Shown: piece by piece, positions 16,919 to 25,742 of the stretch
Layout: each line of letters begins with the position of its first letter
Numbering within the stretch: the stretch's first letter is position 1
Source of the DNA: JAJFFW01 sp038531315
GTDB taxonomy: Bacteria > Pseudomonadota > Alphaproteobacteria > Caulobacterales > Parvularculaceae
DNA length: 61,481 bases
Assembly: GCA_038531315.1 (NCBI GenBank)
Contig: JBCBBT010000013.1
Coordinates: forward strand, 1-61,481
Reading direction: 5' to 3'
Notes under the pieces: generated by a model
The model's database searches: none
What the model was told of the DNA's origin: nothing
The model's input: only the letters and a program-made list of their open reading frames with translations
Made by a program: the position numbers and the translations under genes

Positions 16919-17593
16919 TCAGCCGAACCCTTTCAGCGTCGCAATCTCGTCGATCGCGGCGCGTTTCGAGCGCAAAGTATTGACGGCGGCGTCACGGTCG
17001 GGATGGCCGAGGGCCATGCCACAATAGACGACTTCATTTTCCGGAAGATTGAAATGTTTGTGCAGGGATTTCCGGACCATGGCCCAGGATTCCTGCATGC
17101 ACGTGCCGAGGCCTTTCGCCTCGGCGGCGAGCGCCAGCGTCTGCATGAACATGCCGAGGTGAGCCCACTGTCCGTTGCCCATGGCGCGGTCGATAACGAA
17201 AAAGAGGCCAACTGGCGCGTCGAAGAAAAGGAAGTTCCTCGCGACCTGTCCATAGCGCCCGGCCTTGTCGTCGCGAGCGATCCCGAGAAGCGCGTAAATT
17301 TCTTCGCCGACTTCGTAGCGTCGCGTTTTATAGGGCTCTTCAAGGCCGCTCGGATAGATCGGAAATTCATCGGCCTCGCCGACCATGTTCGCCATCAATG
17401 TGCGCTGAGCAAAATCGCTGACGGCTTGTTTTTCTGCGCCCGCAACGGCGATCACTTTCCACGGCTGGAGATTGCCGCCGGAGGGCGACCACCGTGCAAT
17501 GTCGAGTAATGCGCGCAGCTCTTGTTCAGCGACGGGCTTGTCCGTAAAGGCGCGAATGGAAATGCGGGACTTGATGGCATCGATGACGTTCAT
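16919..17593 (-). CDS. Nitroreductase-family FMN oxidoreductase
   Basis: A 224-residue nitroreductase-fold protein: the SRISIRAFTDKPV start binds the FMN phosphate, RWSPSGGNLQPWKVIAV is the family motif, and CMQESWAM and CGMALGHPD complete the FMN pocket. Such enzymes reduce nitro groups, enones or quinones with NAD(P)H. The ATG at 17593 sits behind GAGGAGG; upstream in-frame codons to 17647 overlap the FadJ-like gene and are not used. In context it may reduce an alpha,beta-unsaturated or quinonoid intermediate. Confidence 0.88.
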   Translation of the reverse strand: MNVIDAIKSRISIRAFTDKPVAEQELRALLDIARWSPSGGNLQPWKVIAVAGAEKQAVSDFAQRTLMANMVGEADEFPIYPSGLEEPYKTRRYEVGEEIYALLGIARDDKAGRYGQVARNFLFFDAPVGLFFVIDRAMGNGQWAHLGMFMQTLALAAEAKGLGTCMQESWAMVRKSLHKHFNLPENEVVYCGMALGHPDRDAAVNTLRSKRAAIDEIATLKGFG

Positions 17594-17606
17594 GATGTTT
17601 GCCTCC

Positions 17607-19748
17607 TCACGCGGCGTGTAACAGGCCGTTGGCGTCCGCAAGCGCAATCAGATTGGCGGGCGGCTCAAAGCGCGCGCCATGGGCCTCGGCGAGCGAGCGA
17701 GCGTCGGATAGCAAGGCGGCGGCGCCGGTCTGATCAACGTAGCTCGCGATGCCGCCGGTAAACGGCGGGAAGCCCCAGCCGAGAATCGAACCGAGATCGG
17801 CGTCTTCGGGCGTTTTGAGCACCCCATCCTCGAAACACCGCATGGTCTCGACGACCTGAATGGTCATCAGGCGTTTTTGAATGGCGCCAAGGCCGGGCTG
17901 TTCGTCCGCTAGCGGAAATTCCTCATTGAGCCCGCGCCACAGGATCGGCTGCGGTCCGCCATAGTCGTAGAACCCGGCGCGCGCCTTCTCGCCGACGCGC
18001 TCCAGCGCCACCATACGCCGCGCCGCGGCGATGCCCAGCGGTTCGTTGAAGGCGTCGCCAAGGTCGGCGCGCGCCTGATCGGCGATTTTGACGGCGAGGT
18101 CGAGATTGACCATGTCGGCAAGACGCAAGGGACCCATGGGCATGCCCATGGTCTTGCCGGCGTTTTCGATGAGCGCCGGCGAGACGCCATCGCGCACGAG
18201 CGCCATGCCCTCGGCCATATAGGAAGATACGACCCGGGTCGTGTAGAAGGCGCGCCCATCATTGACGTCGATCGGCGTTTTCTTGATGGCGCCGCAGAAA
18301 TCAAAGGCGTGGGCGAGCGTCGCCTCGCTGGTCGCTTCGCCGGAAATGATTTCAAGAAGCGGCATTTTCTCGACCGGCGAAAAGAAGTGCAGGCCAATGA
18401 ACCGCGAGGGATCCTTCAGGAAAGCCGAGAGCTCCGTAATCGGAATAGTCGACGTATTCGACGCGATGATCGCGTCCGGCGCGACGGCCGCCTCGACGGC
18501 GCTCAACACTTTTTCTTTGATCTCTTTTGATTCGAACACCGCCTCGACGACGATTTCGCAGCCGGCGAGATCGTCGTAATCCGTCGTCGTTTCGATGTGC
18601 CCCAGATGGGCGGCCTTTTTCTCTTCAGTGATCTTGCCGCGTTTGAAGGCCTTATCGAGCAGGCGTTCGGAATAGGCTTTTCCCTTTGCGGCAGCTTGCT
18701 CGTCGCGATCGAGAAGTACGACGTCGATCCCTGCGCGGGCCGCCTGATACGCGATCCCTGCGCCCATCAAGCCAGCACCGACGAGGCCGATTTTTTTGAA
18801 GTCGCATTTGGCCGGGCCGGCGGGTCTGCGTTTCAGCGCGTTCGCGTCATTCATGCCGAAAAACAGCGTCTTGATCATCGATCGCGCCACTTGGCTATGG
18901 GCGATGCTGACGAATTTGCGCGCTTCGACCTTGAGGCCCTGATCGATCGGCATCTGCAGGCCGTGATAGACGGCTTCAAGGATCGCTGCTGGCGAGGGAT
19001 AATTCCCATAGGTCGCTTTACGCCCCTGGCCGATCGCGCCGGCGAACAGCTGCACGTTAGCCGGGCTGTGCACCTTGCCGGCCGGCGCTTTGAAGCCCTT
19101 CACGTCCCAGGGCTGGGCCGCTTTTGGATTATCAAGTATCCACTTGCGCGCCGCCGCGACGACAGAACCGGCTGGAACCATGTCGGTGACTACACCGAGC
19201 GCCTTGGCTTTTTGAGGTTTCAGCGAAACGCCCTGCGCCATGACGGGCAACGCCTCCATGAGCGGGACCATGCGGGCGAGACGCTGGGTGCCGCCGAAGC
19301 CCGGCATCAGCCCGACTTTAACTTCTGGCAAGCCGAGTTGCAGTTTCGAATCGTCAGCAACGACGCGCGCATGACAGGCGAGCGCCAGTTCGAACCCGCC
19401 GCCAAGGGCATGGCCGTTGACGGCGGCGGCGAATGGCTTGCCGCCGGTCTCCATCAGCCGGAACATGGCGTTAATCCGCATAATGTCGTCGTAAAGTTCT
19501 TGGGCGGGCCGAGACGCCATGTTCTGGGCCATGTCGAGATCGGCGCCGACGTGAAAGACCGGTTTCGCCGACGCGATGACGACGCCATTTACGGCCTCGT
19601 CGTCGATCAGTTTCGGCAATGTCTCCTCGAAGACGCGCAGAAAGTCCTCGGTGAAGACGTTGACCGCGTTGTCCTTGACGTCGATCGTCAGGAGCGCGAC
19701 GCCGTCGCTATCGGTATCGATACGGAAGAAATCGTTTTCAAGGTTCAT
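17607..19748 (-). CDS. fadJ: FadJ/FadB-like bifunctional enoyl-CoA hydratase / 3-hydroxyacyl-CoA dehydrogenase
   Basis: At 713 residues it has the full two-part layout. The N-terminal crotonase domain shows the conserved Glu-bearing GGGFELALACHARVV and LGLPEVKVGLMPGFGGTQRLA. The NAD-binding Rossmann fold begins near residue 315 (IGLVGAGLMGAGIAYQAARAG), and the dehydrogenase catalytic His lies in FIGLHFFSPVEKMPLLE. It converts trans-2-enoyl-CoA to 3-ketoacyl-CoA. The start is ATG 19748, after an AGGAGG-like site. The thiolase gene lies 11 bases upstream, so the two form the core beta-oxidation pair of this operon. Confidence 0.93.
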   Translation of the reverse strand: MNLENDFFRIDTDSDGVALLTIDVKDNAVNVFTEDFLRVFEETLPKLIDDEAVNGVVIASAKPVFHVGADLDMAQNMASRPAQELYDDIMRINAMFRLMETGGKPFAAAVNGHALGGGFELALACHARVVADDSKLQLGLPEVKVGLMPGFGGTQRLARMVPLMEALPVMAQGVSLKPQKAKALGVVTDMVPAGSVVAAARKWILDNPKAAQPWDVKGFKAPAGKVHSPANVQLFAGAIGQGRKATYGNYPSPAAILEAVYHGLQMPIDQGLKVEARKFVSIAHSQVARSMIKTLFFGMNDANALKRRPAGPAKCDFKKIGLVGAGLMGAGIAYQAARAGIDVVLLDRDEQAAAKGKAYSERLLDKAFKRGKITEEKKAAHLGHIETTTDYDDLAGCEIVVEAVFESKEIKEKVLSAVEAAVAPDAIIASNTSTIPITELSAFLKDPSRFIGLHFFSPVEKMPLLEIISGEATSEATLAHAFDFCGAIKKTPIDVNDGRAFYTTRVVSSYMAEGMALVRDGVSPALIENAGKTMGMPMGPLRLADMVNLDLAVKIADQARADLGDAFNEPLGIAAARRMVALERVGEKARAGFYDYGGPQPILWRGLNEEFPLADEQPGLGAIQKRLMTIQVVETMRCFEDGVLKTPEDADLGSILGWGFPPFTGGIASYVDQTGAAALLSDARSLAEAHGARFEPPANLIALADANGLLHAA

Positions 19749-19759
19749 ATCCGTCCTCC

Positions 19760-20971
19760 TCAGGCGCGCTCGACGACCATGGCGATCGCCTGTCCAGATG
19801 CGGCGCACAGGGTGGCGACGCCGGTCTGTTTGTCGGCCCGCTCCAACTCGTCTACGAGCGTTCCGAGGATCATCGCCCCGGTCGCCCCAAGCGGATGGCC
19901 CATGGCGATGGCGCCGCCATTGACGTTCATCACCTCGTGGCGAACCCCGGTTTCATCCATGAAGTTGAGGACCACAGCGGCAAACGCCTCATTGAGTTCC
20001 CATAGATCAATATCGGAAAACGTCATTCCGACCCTTGTCAGTGCGCGGCGGCACGCTTCCGCCGGGCCGGTTAGCATGATCGTCGGCTCCGAGCCGATCG
20101 AGGCCATTGACAGAATTCGCGCGCGTGGCTTCAGGCCGCTATCCGCGCCCGCAGCGCGCGATCCAACAAGAACGGCGCTTGCGCCATCGACGATTTGCGA
20201 GGAATTGCCGGCATGGTGGACATAAGTCAGCGTCTCGATTTCGGGGTACTTCTGGATCGCGACAGCATCAAATCCCGCCATCATCGCCATGCCTTGGAAA
20301 GAGGGATTTAATCCTCCTAGGGATTGCAGGTCCGCGTCTGGGCGAACGGTTTCATCCGTGTCCAGGATAATGATCCCGTTCTCGTCGATCACCGGCGTGA
20401 CACTGCGGCTAAACCGGCCTTCCTTCCACGCCTTCGCCGCCCGTTTCTGGCTATCCACCGCATAAGCGTCGACCTCGTCGCGAGTGTAGCCGTTGCGCGT
20501 GGCGATCAGATCGGCCGAGACGCCCTGCGGGATCAGGAAATGCGGCGCGGCGATGCCGGGATCGGTCACTTGGGGTGCGCCGGAACCACCCATGCCGACG
20601 CGCGACATCATTTCGACACCGCCCGCCGCGATCAATTGCGCATCGTCGGCTTTGACTCGGGAGGCGGCTAACGAGACAGCTTCCAAGCCGCTTGCGCAAA
20701 ACCGATTGATCTGGACGCCGGGGACCTCGTCGCCATAGTCGGCGAGGAGCGCGGCGGAGCGCGCAATATCCCCTGCTTGATCCATGACCGGGTCAACGCA
20801 ACCCAGGATGACGTCATCTACTTTACGTTCACCGAAGTCATTTCGCTCCTTAAGAGCGCGAAGCTGACCAGCGGCAAGCTCGACAGGGGAAACGGAATGA
20901 AGCCCGCCCGTTTCCGCTTTTCCCTTTCCGCGGGGCGTTCTGACGGCGTCGTAAATGTAAGCGTCGGTCAC
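19760..20971 (-). CDS. Acetyl-CoA C-acyltransferase (thiolase)
   Basis: A 403-residue thiolase that cleaves 3-ketoacyl-CoA. The nucleophilic Cys is in NRFCASGLEAV, the His in GGAIAMGHPLGATGA and the second Cys in LCAASGQAIA. The open frame extends to 21127, overlapping the CoA-transferase gene. I place the start at the GTG at 20971 because family members begin DAYIYDAVRTPRGKG, and AGAGG lies about ten bases upstream; an ATG at 20989 is the alternative. It is preceded by the CoA-transferase gene with a 25-base gap. Confidence 0.92.
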   Translation of the reverse strand: MTDAYIYDAVRTPRGKGKAETGGLHSVSPVELAAGQLRALKERNDFGERKVDDVILGCVDPVMDQAGDIARSAALLADYGDEVPGVQINRFCASGLEAVSLAASRVKADDAQLIAAGGVEMMSRVGMGGSGAPQVTDPGIAAPHFLIPQGVSADLIATRNGYTRDEVDAYAVDSQKRAAKAWKEGRFSRSVTPVIDENGIIILDTDETVRPDADLQSLGGLNPSFQGMAMMAGFDAVAIQKYPEIETLTYVHHAGNSSQIVDGASAVLVGSRAAGADSGLKPRARILSMASIGSEPTIMLTGPAEACRRALTRVGMTFSDIDLWELNEAFAAVVLNFMDETGVRHEVMNVNGGAIAMGHPLGATGAMILGTLVDELERADKQTGVATLCAASGQAIAMVVERA

Positions 20972-20996
20972 GAGAATTCGCCTCTTCATTCCATGA

Positions 20997-22115
20997 TTAT
21001 TCTGCTGCCGCCGCTCCGCGGAACAGCGTATCATTATGCTCGCCAAGCGTCGGACTTGGGCTGAGAGGCGCGTTTGAATATCCGGCGAATTTAAGCGGCT
21101 GACGAAGCACAACCTGCTCGCCTCCATCTTTCCTCACCAAGGTTTCAAACAACCCACGGGCCATCAAATGCGGATCGGTTAGAACATCTGCGCGATCATA
21201 GGCTGGGCCAAACATCTGATCATTTTCAGTGAAGGTCCTGTCCCACTCGTCAAAAGTCTGACGGCGAATAACGTCACTAATGGCTGATTTAAGTTGAGAT
21301 CGGATGGCGATCCGTTTGCCGCGATCAAGGTCTTTGAAATCGTCGAGCCCAAGTGTTGCACAAAGTCTCGACCAGTAATTGTCTTCATGGGCGATCGATA
21401 GTGTGAGCCATTTTTGATCGCTTGTTTGGAAAAGATCGTAGGCGGGCTCCGCCCCCGGGCCCGGCAGATTGGCGCCGCCATTGGCGGCGAGCGCGATCGC
21501 CGCCGTCATCATCGACGCGACCGAGTCGGCCATCGAGACGTCAATATAAGAACCTCTACCGGTGCGCCGACGCGCTTCCAGTGCGGCGAGCACGCCAACT
21601 GTGGCAAACATCGCGGAGCCGACATCGCCAAGAAGAATATTGGTCGGCTCAGCATCGTCGCCCTTGGCGAGTTGCTCAAACAGCGATCCGCCGACGCCTT
21701 GGTAAGAAAGATCGTGGCCTGGCCGGTCTCGATACGGTCCTGTCTGTCCATACCCGGAAATCGAAGCGTAAATAAGTTTTGGATTGATTTCAGAGAGCGC
21801 ATCGTAACCAAGGCCAAGCTTCTTCAGCCTGCCCGGCCGGAAGCCCTCTAAGAAGATATCGGCTTCTGAAATGAGGGATATGAATTTGGCCTTGTCGTCG
21901 GCCTCTTTCACATTGAGTGCCACCGATTTCTTGCCTCGGTTTAACGCTTCAAAAAAGGGCGGCAGAAAACGGGACGGATCGCCCATGCCGGGTCGTTCCA
22001 CTATAATCACCTCTGCTCCCATATCGGCGAGCAGCATGGTGGCGAACGGCCCCGGGAATTGCTCGGCCATGGAGACGATTTTCAAGCCTTCAAGAATGGT
22101 AGCCTGCATGCTCAT
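20997..22115 (-). CDS. Class III CoA-transferase / alpha-methylacyl-CoA racemase-like (CaiB/BaiF family)
   Basis: A 372-residue family III CoA-transferase-fold protein. It opens LEGLKIVSMAEQFPGPFATMLLADMGAEVIIVERPG, and the catalytic-type Asp is in RPGHDLSYQGVGG, as in AMACR and bile-acid CoA transferases. SYIDVSMADSVASM follows in family order. It either moves CoA between acyl groups or epimerises an alpha-methylacyl-CoA; the sequence does not decide which. The alpha-methyl option would fit a branched side chain. Its ATG overlaps the GntR stop by one base. Confidence 0.88.
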   Translation of the reverse strand: MSMQATILEGLKIVSMAEQFPGPFATMLLADMGAEVIIVERPGMGDPSRFLPPFFEALNRGKKSVALNVKEADDKAKFISLISEADIFLEGFRPGRLKKLGLGYDALSEINPKLIYASISGYGQTGPYRDRPGHDLSYQGVGGSLFEQLAKGDDAEPTNILLGDVGSAMFATVGVLAALEARRRTGRGSYIDVSMADSVASMMTAAIALAANGGANLPGPGAEPAYDLFQTSDQKWLTLSIAHEDNYWSRLCATLGLDDFKDLDRGKRIAIRSQLKSAISDVIRRQTFDEWDRTFTENDQMFGPAYDRADVLTDPHLMARGLFETLVRKDGGEQVVLRQPLKFAGYSNAPLSPSPTLGEHNDTLFRGAAAAE

Positions 22116-22867
22116 TATGCCGCGCTCGCTTTCAAGACGCTTTGATCAAGCGGCACGTCGATGCCCACGCCAGCGAGTTTGCAGCCGCGTTCAAAGTCGA
22201 GCGTGTGACGGCGGGTCCAGAGCTCGGCGACATCGGCGTCGCCCCGTTCGATGGCTTCAACGATCCGCGAATGGGCGACCAGCAGTCGGTCGCTTACGGA
22301 AAGATCATGAACAAGACCGTCGACCACCTCCAAGAAAAGGGCGCTGAAGGGTTCACGCGCGATTTGCAGGGCTGGCTGATTGGACGCCTGTCCCAAAAGG
22401 GCATGAAACTCTTCATCAAGATCGGCGAGATCTTCGCCGCGTTCGATGCGACGGGCCGTCGCGTCTATGTTCTCGCGTAACGCGGTCTTTTGCGCATCGG
22501 TGGCCCGCTGCGCTGCAACCCGCGCCATGGCGGGCTCTATGGCGAGATTGGCTTCCCATACATCGCGCAGCGTGGCGCGCGTGATAAAGAGCGCGCGCGA
22601 GGTGCGTTCAGCAAGGCTAGCAGGTGTCGGCAGAGAGGCGACGAGCTTGCGCGGCGAGATCCGCTTGATGTAGCCGCCGTCCTCTAGCAACCGAATGCTC
22701 TCCCGGATCGTGGACCGGTTGACGTCGAACTGGGCGGCGAGTTCCGTCTCATTGGGAAGCGGATCGCCGGGACGCAACTCGCCATTGGCCAACATGTTCT
22801 CGATCCTCGACGCCACCGCTTTGTAGGCGGGCCCGTCATGCTCCGTCGCCGTGTGGTCTTTACTCAT
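22115..22867 (-). CDS. GntR-family regulator with FCD ligand domain
   Basis: A 250-residue FadR/FCD-type regulator. The winged helix is at about residues 12-75 (LANGELRPGDPLPNETELAAQFDVNRSTIRESIRLLEDGGYI), followed by the all-helical FCD domain with its characteristic metal-site residues (the Asp in DLDEEFHALL, and the H-x3 in VAHSRIVEAIERGD). It lies inside the operon, overlapping both neighbours (ACS by 4 bases, CoA transferase by 1), so it should regulate its own transcript. Candidate operators of the FCD type are at 27633-27651 and 30835-30851. The ligand is probably a pathway acid or acyl-CoA. Confidence 0.92.
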   Translation of the reverse strand: MSKDHTATEHDGPAYKAVASRIENMLANGELRPGDPLPNETELAAQFDVNRSTIRESIRLLEDGGYIKRISPRKLVASLPTPASLAERTSRALFITRATLRDVWEANLAIEPAMARVAAQRATDAQKTALRENIDATARRIERGEDLADLDEEFHALLGQASNQPALQIAREPFSALFLEVVDGLVHDLSVSDRLLVAHSRIVEAIERGDADVAELWTRRHTLDFERGCKLAGVGIDVPLDQSVLKASAA

Positions 22868-24510
22868 GCCGAATGCCTTTCACCGAACTTTTCATACTCC
22901 TGATCGCGCAGCGTCTTGCGGCGCACCTTGCCGGTCGCCGTCCTTGGCAACTCGTCGACAAATTCGATCGCGCGCGGATATTTATAAGGCGCAGTTTCGA
23001 CCTTCACGTGGTTCTGCAACTCGGGGATCAGCGCGCCGTCACCGCGCGCCTTCCAGTCGTCCTTGAGGATGACGAACGCTTTGACGACCTCGCCGCGCTG
23101 CGGATCAGGCGCGCCTACGGCGGCGCAATCAAGTACCGCAGGATGATCCATCAGCGCCGCCTCGACCTCGCTGGGACCAATTCTGTAACCGGACGAATTG
23201 ATCAGATCGTCTGCCCGACCCTCATAGAAGAAGTATCCGTCCTCGTCGCGGCGGGCGAGGTCTCCGGTAACGTACCAGCGGCCTTCAGGGCCCTCCTTAT
23301 AGACTTCTGCGGTCTTTTCCGGATCGTCCAGGTATTCAAGCAGGAGCGCGCGAGTCGGCGTCTTGATGGCGATATGGCCAACAACGCCTGGTTTGGCGAC
23401 GGCGTAGCTGTCCTGGTCGAGCACCTCTATGTCAAAGCCCGGAACGGCCTTGCCCATCGACCCAGCGCGAATTTCCTGGCCCGCCATGTTGGCGATGGTC
23501 ATGAAGCTTTCGGTTTGGCCAAAAGCCTCGTTCAGGCGCGCGCCCGTCCCCTGCGCCCAGCGCGCCGCTGTCGGCGCGTCGAGCATCTCGCCCGTCGAGA
23601 CCGTGAGGCGTAAGTTCGAGAGGTCGAATTCTTCGAGCGGGATATTGATGATCCAGCGTAACTCCGTCGCCGGCGCGCAGAACACAGTGACCGCGTATTG
23701 CTGCATCAATTGAGCGCGCTTTAAGGGGTCGAACGGCCCGTCATGGACGAAAACGGCGATCCCGGCGAGCCAAGGGCCGACCAGCCATCCGGTCGCCGCA
23801 AGGGCCCAGCCCGTATCGGCTGTGCACCAAAAGAGATCGTCTTTTGACTGATGATTGAGGTCGAGCCAGTAAGCGGAAACCTCTTTCAGATAGTGGGCGA
23901 AATGCGCGCCGTGTACGACGCCCTTCGGGTGGCCCGTCGAGCCCGACGTGAAGTAGAGCGAGGCGGGATCGTCCCATTTAAGAGGGACATTCTCGAACGC
24001 AGCGTGCTTGCCGTCGAGCGCCTCGGACCAGTCCTCGAAGCCGTCAGCGCCGCCAACGGCGATCTTGACGTCGACGCCGTCGGAAATCCCTTCAAACTTA
24101 CCGGACTCCTCTGCGGTCGTTATCACGGCTTTCGGCTTCGCTTTGTCGATGCGATATTCAAGATCGGCCGGTTGCAGCATGGTCACGCACGAACAGGTCA
24201 CGGCGCCAATGCGCAAGCCGGCGAGTGCGGCGATCGCCCATTCCGGGGAGCGGGGAAACATCAGCAATATGCGGTCTCCCTTTTTGACGCCGCGCTCCTG
24301 AAGGGCGTGCGCCAGCCGGGCCGACGCCTGCGAAATGTCTTTGAACGTCAGTCGGCACTCGTCGCCCTCAGCATTCGTCCACAACAGCGCAAGACGCTCC
24401 TCGTCCTCAGCATACCGGTCAATCAGATCGACATAATTATAGGTATCGAGATCTTCCCGCTCATAATCGCGGACGAAAGCCTCATAATCCTCAATAGGCG
24501 GAAGCAGCAT
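22864..24510 (-). CDS. AMP-dependent acyl-CoA synthetase/ligase
   Basis: A 548-residue ANL-family ligase that activates a carboxylic acid as an acyl-adenylate and then a thioester. The P-loop-like motif is LYFTSGSTGHPKGVVH, the A8 hinge is YEGRADDLINSSGYRIGPSEVE and the A10 Lys lies in RTATGKVRRKT. It aligns best with medium-chain/benzoate-type ligases by motif order. The ATG at 24510 is used; the first 20 bases overlap the end of the ACAD gene. Its position next to an APH-type kinase and an ACAD parallels LvaE of the levulinate pathway. Confidence 0.93.
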   Translation of the reverse strand: MLLPPIEDYEAFVRDYEREDLDTYNYVDLIDRYAEDEERLALLWTNAEGDECRLTFKDISQASARLAHALQERGVKKGDRILLMFPRSPEWAIAALAGLRIGAVTCSCVTMLQPADLEYRIDKAKPKAVITTAEESGKFEGISDGVDVKIAVGGADGFEDWSEALDGKHAAFENVPLKWDDPASLYFTSGSTGHPKGVVHGAHFAHYLKEVSAYWLDLNHQSKDDLFWCTADTGWALAATGWLVGPWLAGIAVFVHDGPFDPLKRAQLMQQYAVTVFCAPATELRWIINIPLEEFDLSNLRLTVSTGEMLDAPTAARWAQGTGARLNEAFGQTESFMTIANMAGQEIRAGSMGKAVPGFDIEVLDQDSYAVAKPGVVGHIAIKTPTRALLLEYLDDPEKTAEVYKEGPEGRWYVTGDLARRDEDGYFFYEGRADDLINSSGYRIGPSEVEAALMDHPAVLDCAAVGAPDPQRGEVVKAFVILKDDWKARGDGALIPELQNHVKVETAPYKYPRAIEFVDELPRTATGKVRRKTLRDQEYEKFGERHSA

Positions 24511-25738
24511 GGTGCGCTCCTTTTTCAGCCATGACTTCTGAAATCGTGGCGCGCAACACCCGCTTGGCGATGGCGTCTCGGTGGGTCTCGGACGGGCCGT
24601 CATAGATTCGGAAGGCACGGCTCGCCCGGAAGATCATCTCCACCGGCGTGTCGGCCATGACGCCGAGCCCGCCGAGTATCTGCACGCAGCGGTCGGCAAC
24701 GCGGAACACCGCCTCGGAGACATGGACTTTCGCAAGGCTTGTTTCGTGCCGGGCCTTCTCGCCGGCGTCGAGGCGGCGGGCGCAGTCGGCGATCATCAGG
24801 CGCGAGGTCGTCAGATCAATTTCATTGTCGGCGATCATGGAGCTGACATTTTGGTGGCGCGCGAGCTCCTTCCCGAACGCCTTGCGGGCAATAGCGTAGC
24901 GCTTCGCAACATCATGGGCGCGCTCGGCCCCGCCAATCCATCGCATACAATGGGTCAGCCGCGCAGGCGCGAGGCGAATCTGGGCATAGCGGAACGCCTC
25001 GCCCGGCTCGCCGAGAACAGCGTCCGCAGGAACCGCCACATTGTCGAGCTCAACCTCGCAATGACCGCCTGGCGACTCATGCGACATCCCATGCATTTCG
25101 CGGACAATATTGACACCCTTCATGGGGAGATGGATCAGGAACATGCTGGCGCTCGCGTCCTCGGTTTCACCGTCGCGCGCCATGATGATTCCGATTTCAG
25201 CACCGACAGCGCCAGTAATGAACCATTTTCGCCCACTGATCACATAGCCGGCGCCCTGTTTGCGGGCGACGGTTTTAAGGAGCGTCGGGTCTGCGCCTGC
25301 GCCGTCCGGCTCGCTCATCAGGAAACAGGAACGCTTGGCGTATCGAGCGAGCGGCGCGAGAAACTCTTCCTGTTGCGCCTCGGTTGCGACGCTCGCCAGA
25401 AGATGGTGATTGCCTTCATCTGGGGCCGAACAATTCAGGGCGTGCGGTCCCAGCAAGGAGTATCCGGCGGCGCGAAACGCGTCGGCGCGCGCTGTCCAGG
25501 GCAAGGCGAGACCGCCATACTCTATGGCAAGGTGAGGGCCGTAGACCGCCGCCGCCTTCGCCGCCGCAACCAGATCAAGGCGTAGCGCATCGCTCGGCGC
25601 TGCCCCGGATTCCTGCACCTCGCGTTCGCGCGGGATGCATGCATCAGCGACAAAGGCGCGAATGCGCTCGGCGCTGTCGGACGCCGTTTCGTCAGGAGCT
25701 GAAACTTTGACAGGGGCGGATGCGCTGGACATGGACAA
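24491..25738 (-). CDS. Acyl-CoA dehydrogenase of the ACAD10/11-like type
   Basis: A 415-residue ACAD: an N-terminal helical domain, the FAD/substrate middle domain (CFLMSEPDGAGADPTLLKT and KWFITGA, binding FAD) and the C-terminal helices with FGKELARHQNVSSMIADNEIDL and QILGGLGVMADTPVEMIFRASRAFRIYDGPSETHRDAIAKR. The DGPSETH segment matches ACAD10/11 and LvaC-type members rather than classical short-chain enzymes. In those, the ACAD fold removes phosphate from 4-phosphoacyl-CoA rather than only oxidising. The adjacent APH gene supports that reading; ordinary dehydrogenation remains possible. Confidence 0.9.
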   Translation of the reverse strand: MSMSSASAPVKVSAPDETASDSAERIRAFVADACIPREREVQESGAAPSDALRLDLVAAAKAAAVYGPHLAIEYGGLALPWTARADAFRAAGYSLLGPHALNCSAPDEGNHHLLASVATEAQQEEFLAPLARYAKRSCFLMSEPDGAGADPTLLKTVARKQGAGYVISGRKWFITGAVGAEIGIIMARDGETEDASASMFLIHLPMKGVNIVREMHGMSHESPGGHCEVELDNVAVPADAVLGEPGEAFRYAQIRLAPARLTHCMRWIGGAERAHDVAKRYAIARKAFGKELARHQNVSSMIADNEIDLTTSRLMIADCARRLDAGEKARHETSLAKVHVSEAVFRVADRCVQILGGLGVMADTPVEMIFRASRAFRIYDGPSETHRDAIAKRVLRATISEVMAEKGAHHAASAY

Positions 25739-25742
25739 ACTC

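Noticed and set aside
18597..20225. A 542-codon plus-strand frame over the FadJ-like and thiolase genes
   Set aside because: Antisense shadow of two clear enzyme genes caused by GC-rich codon use; no sensible protein motif.
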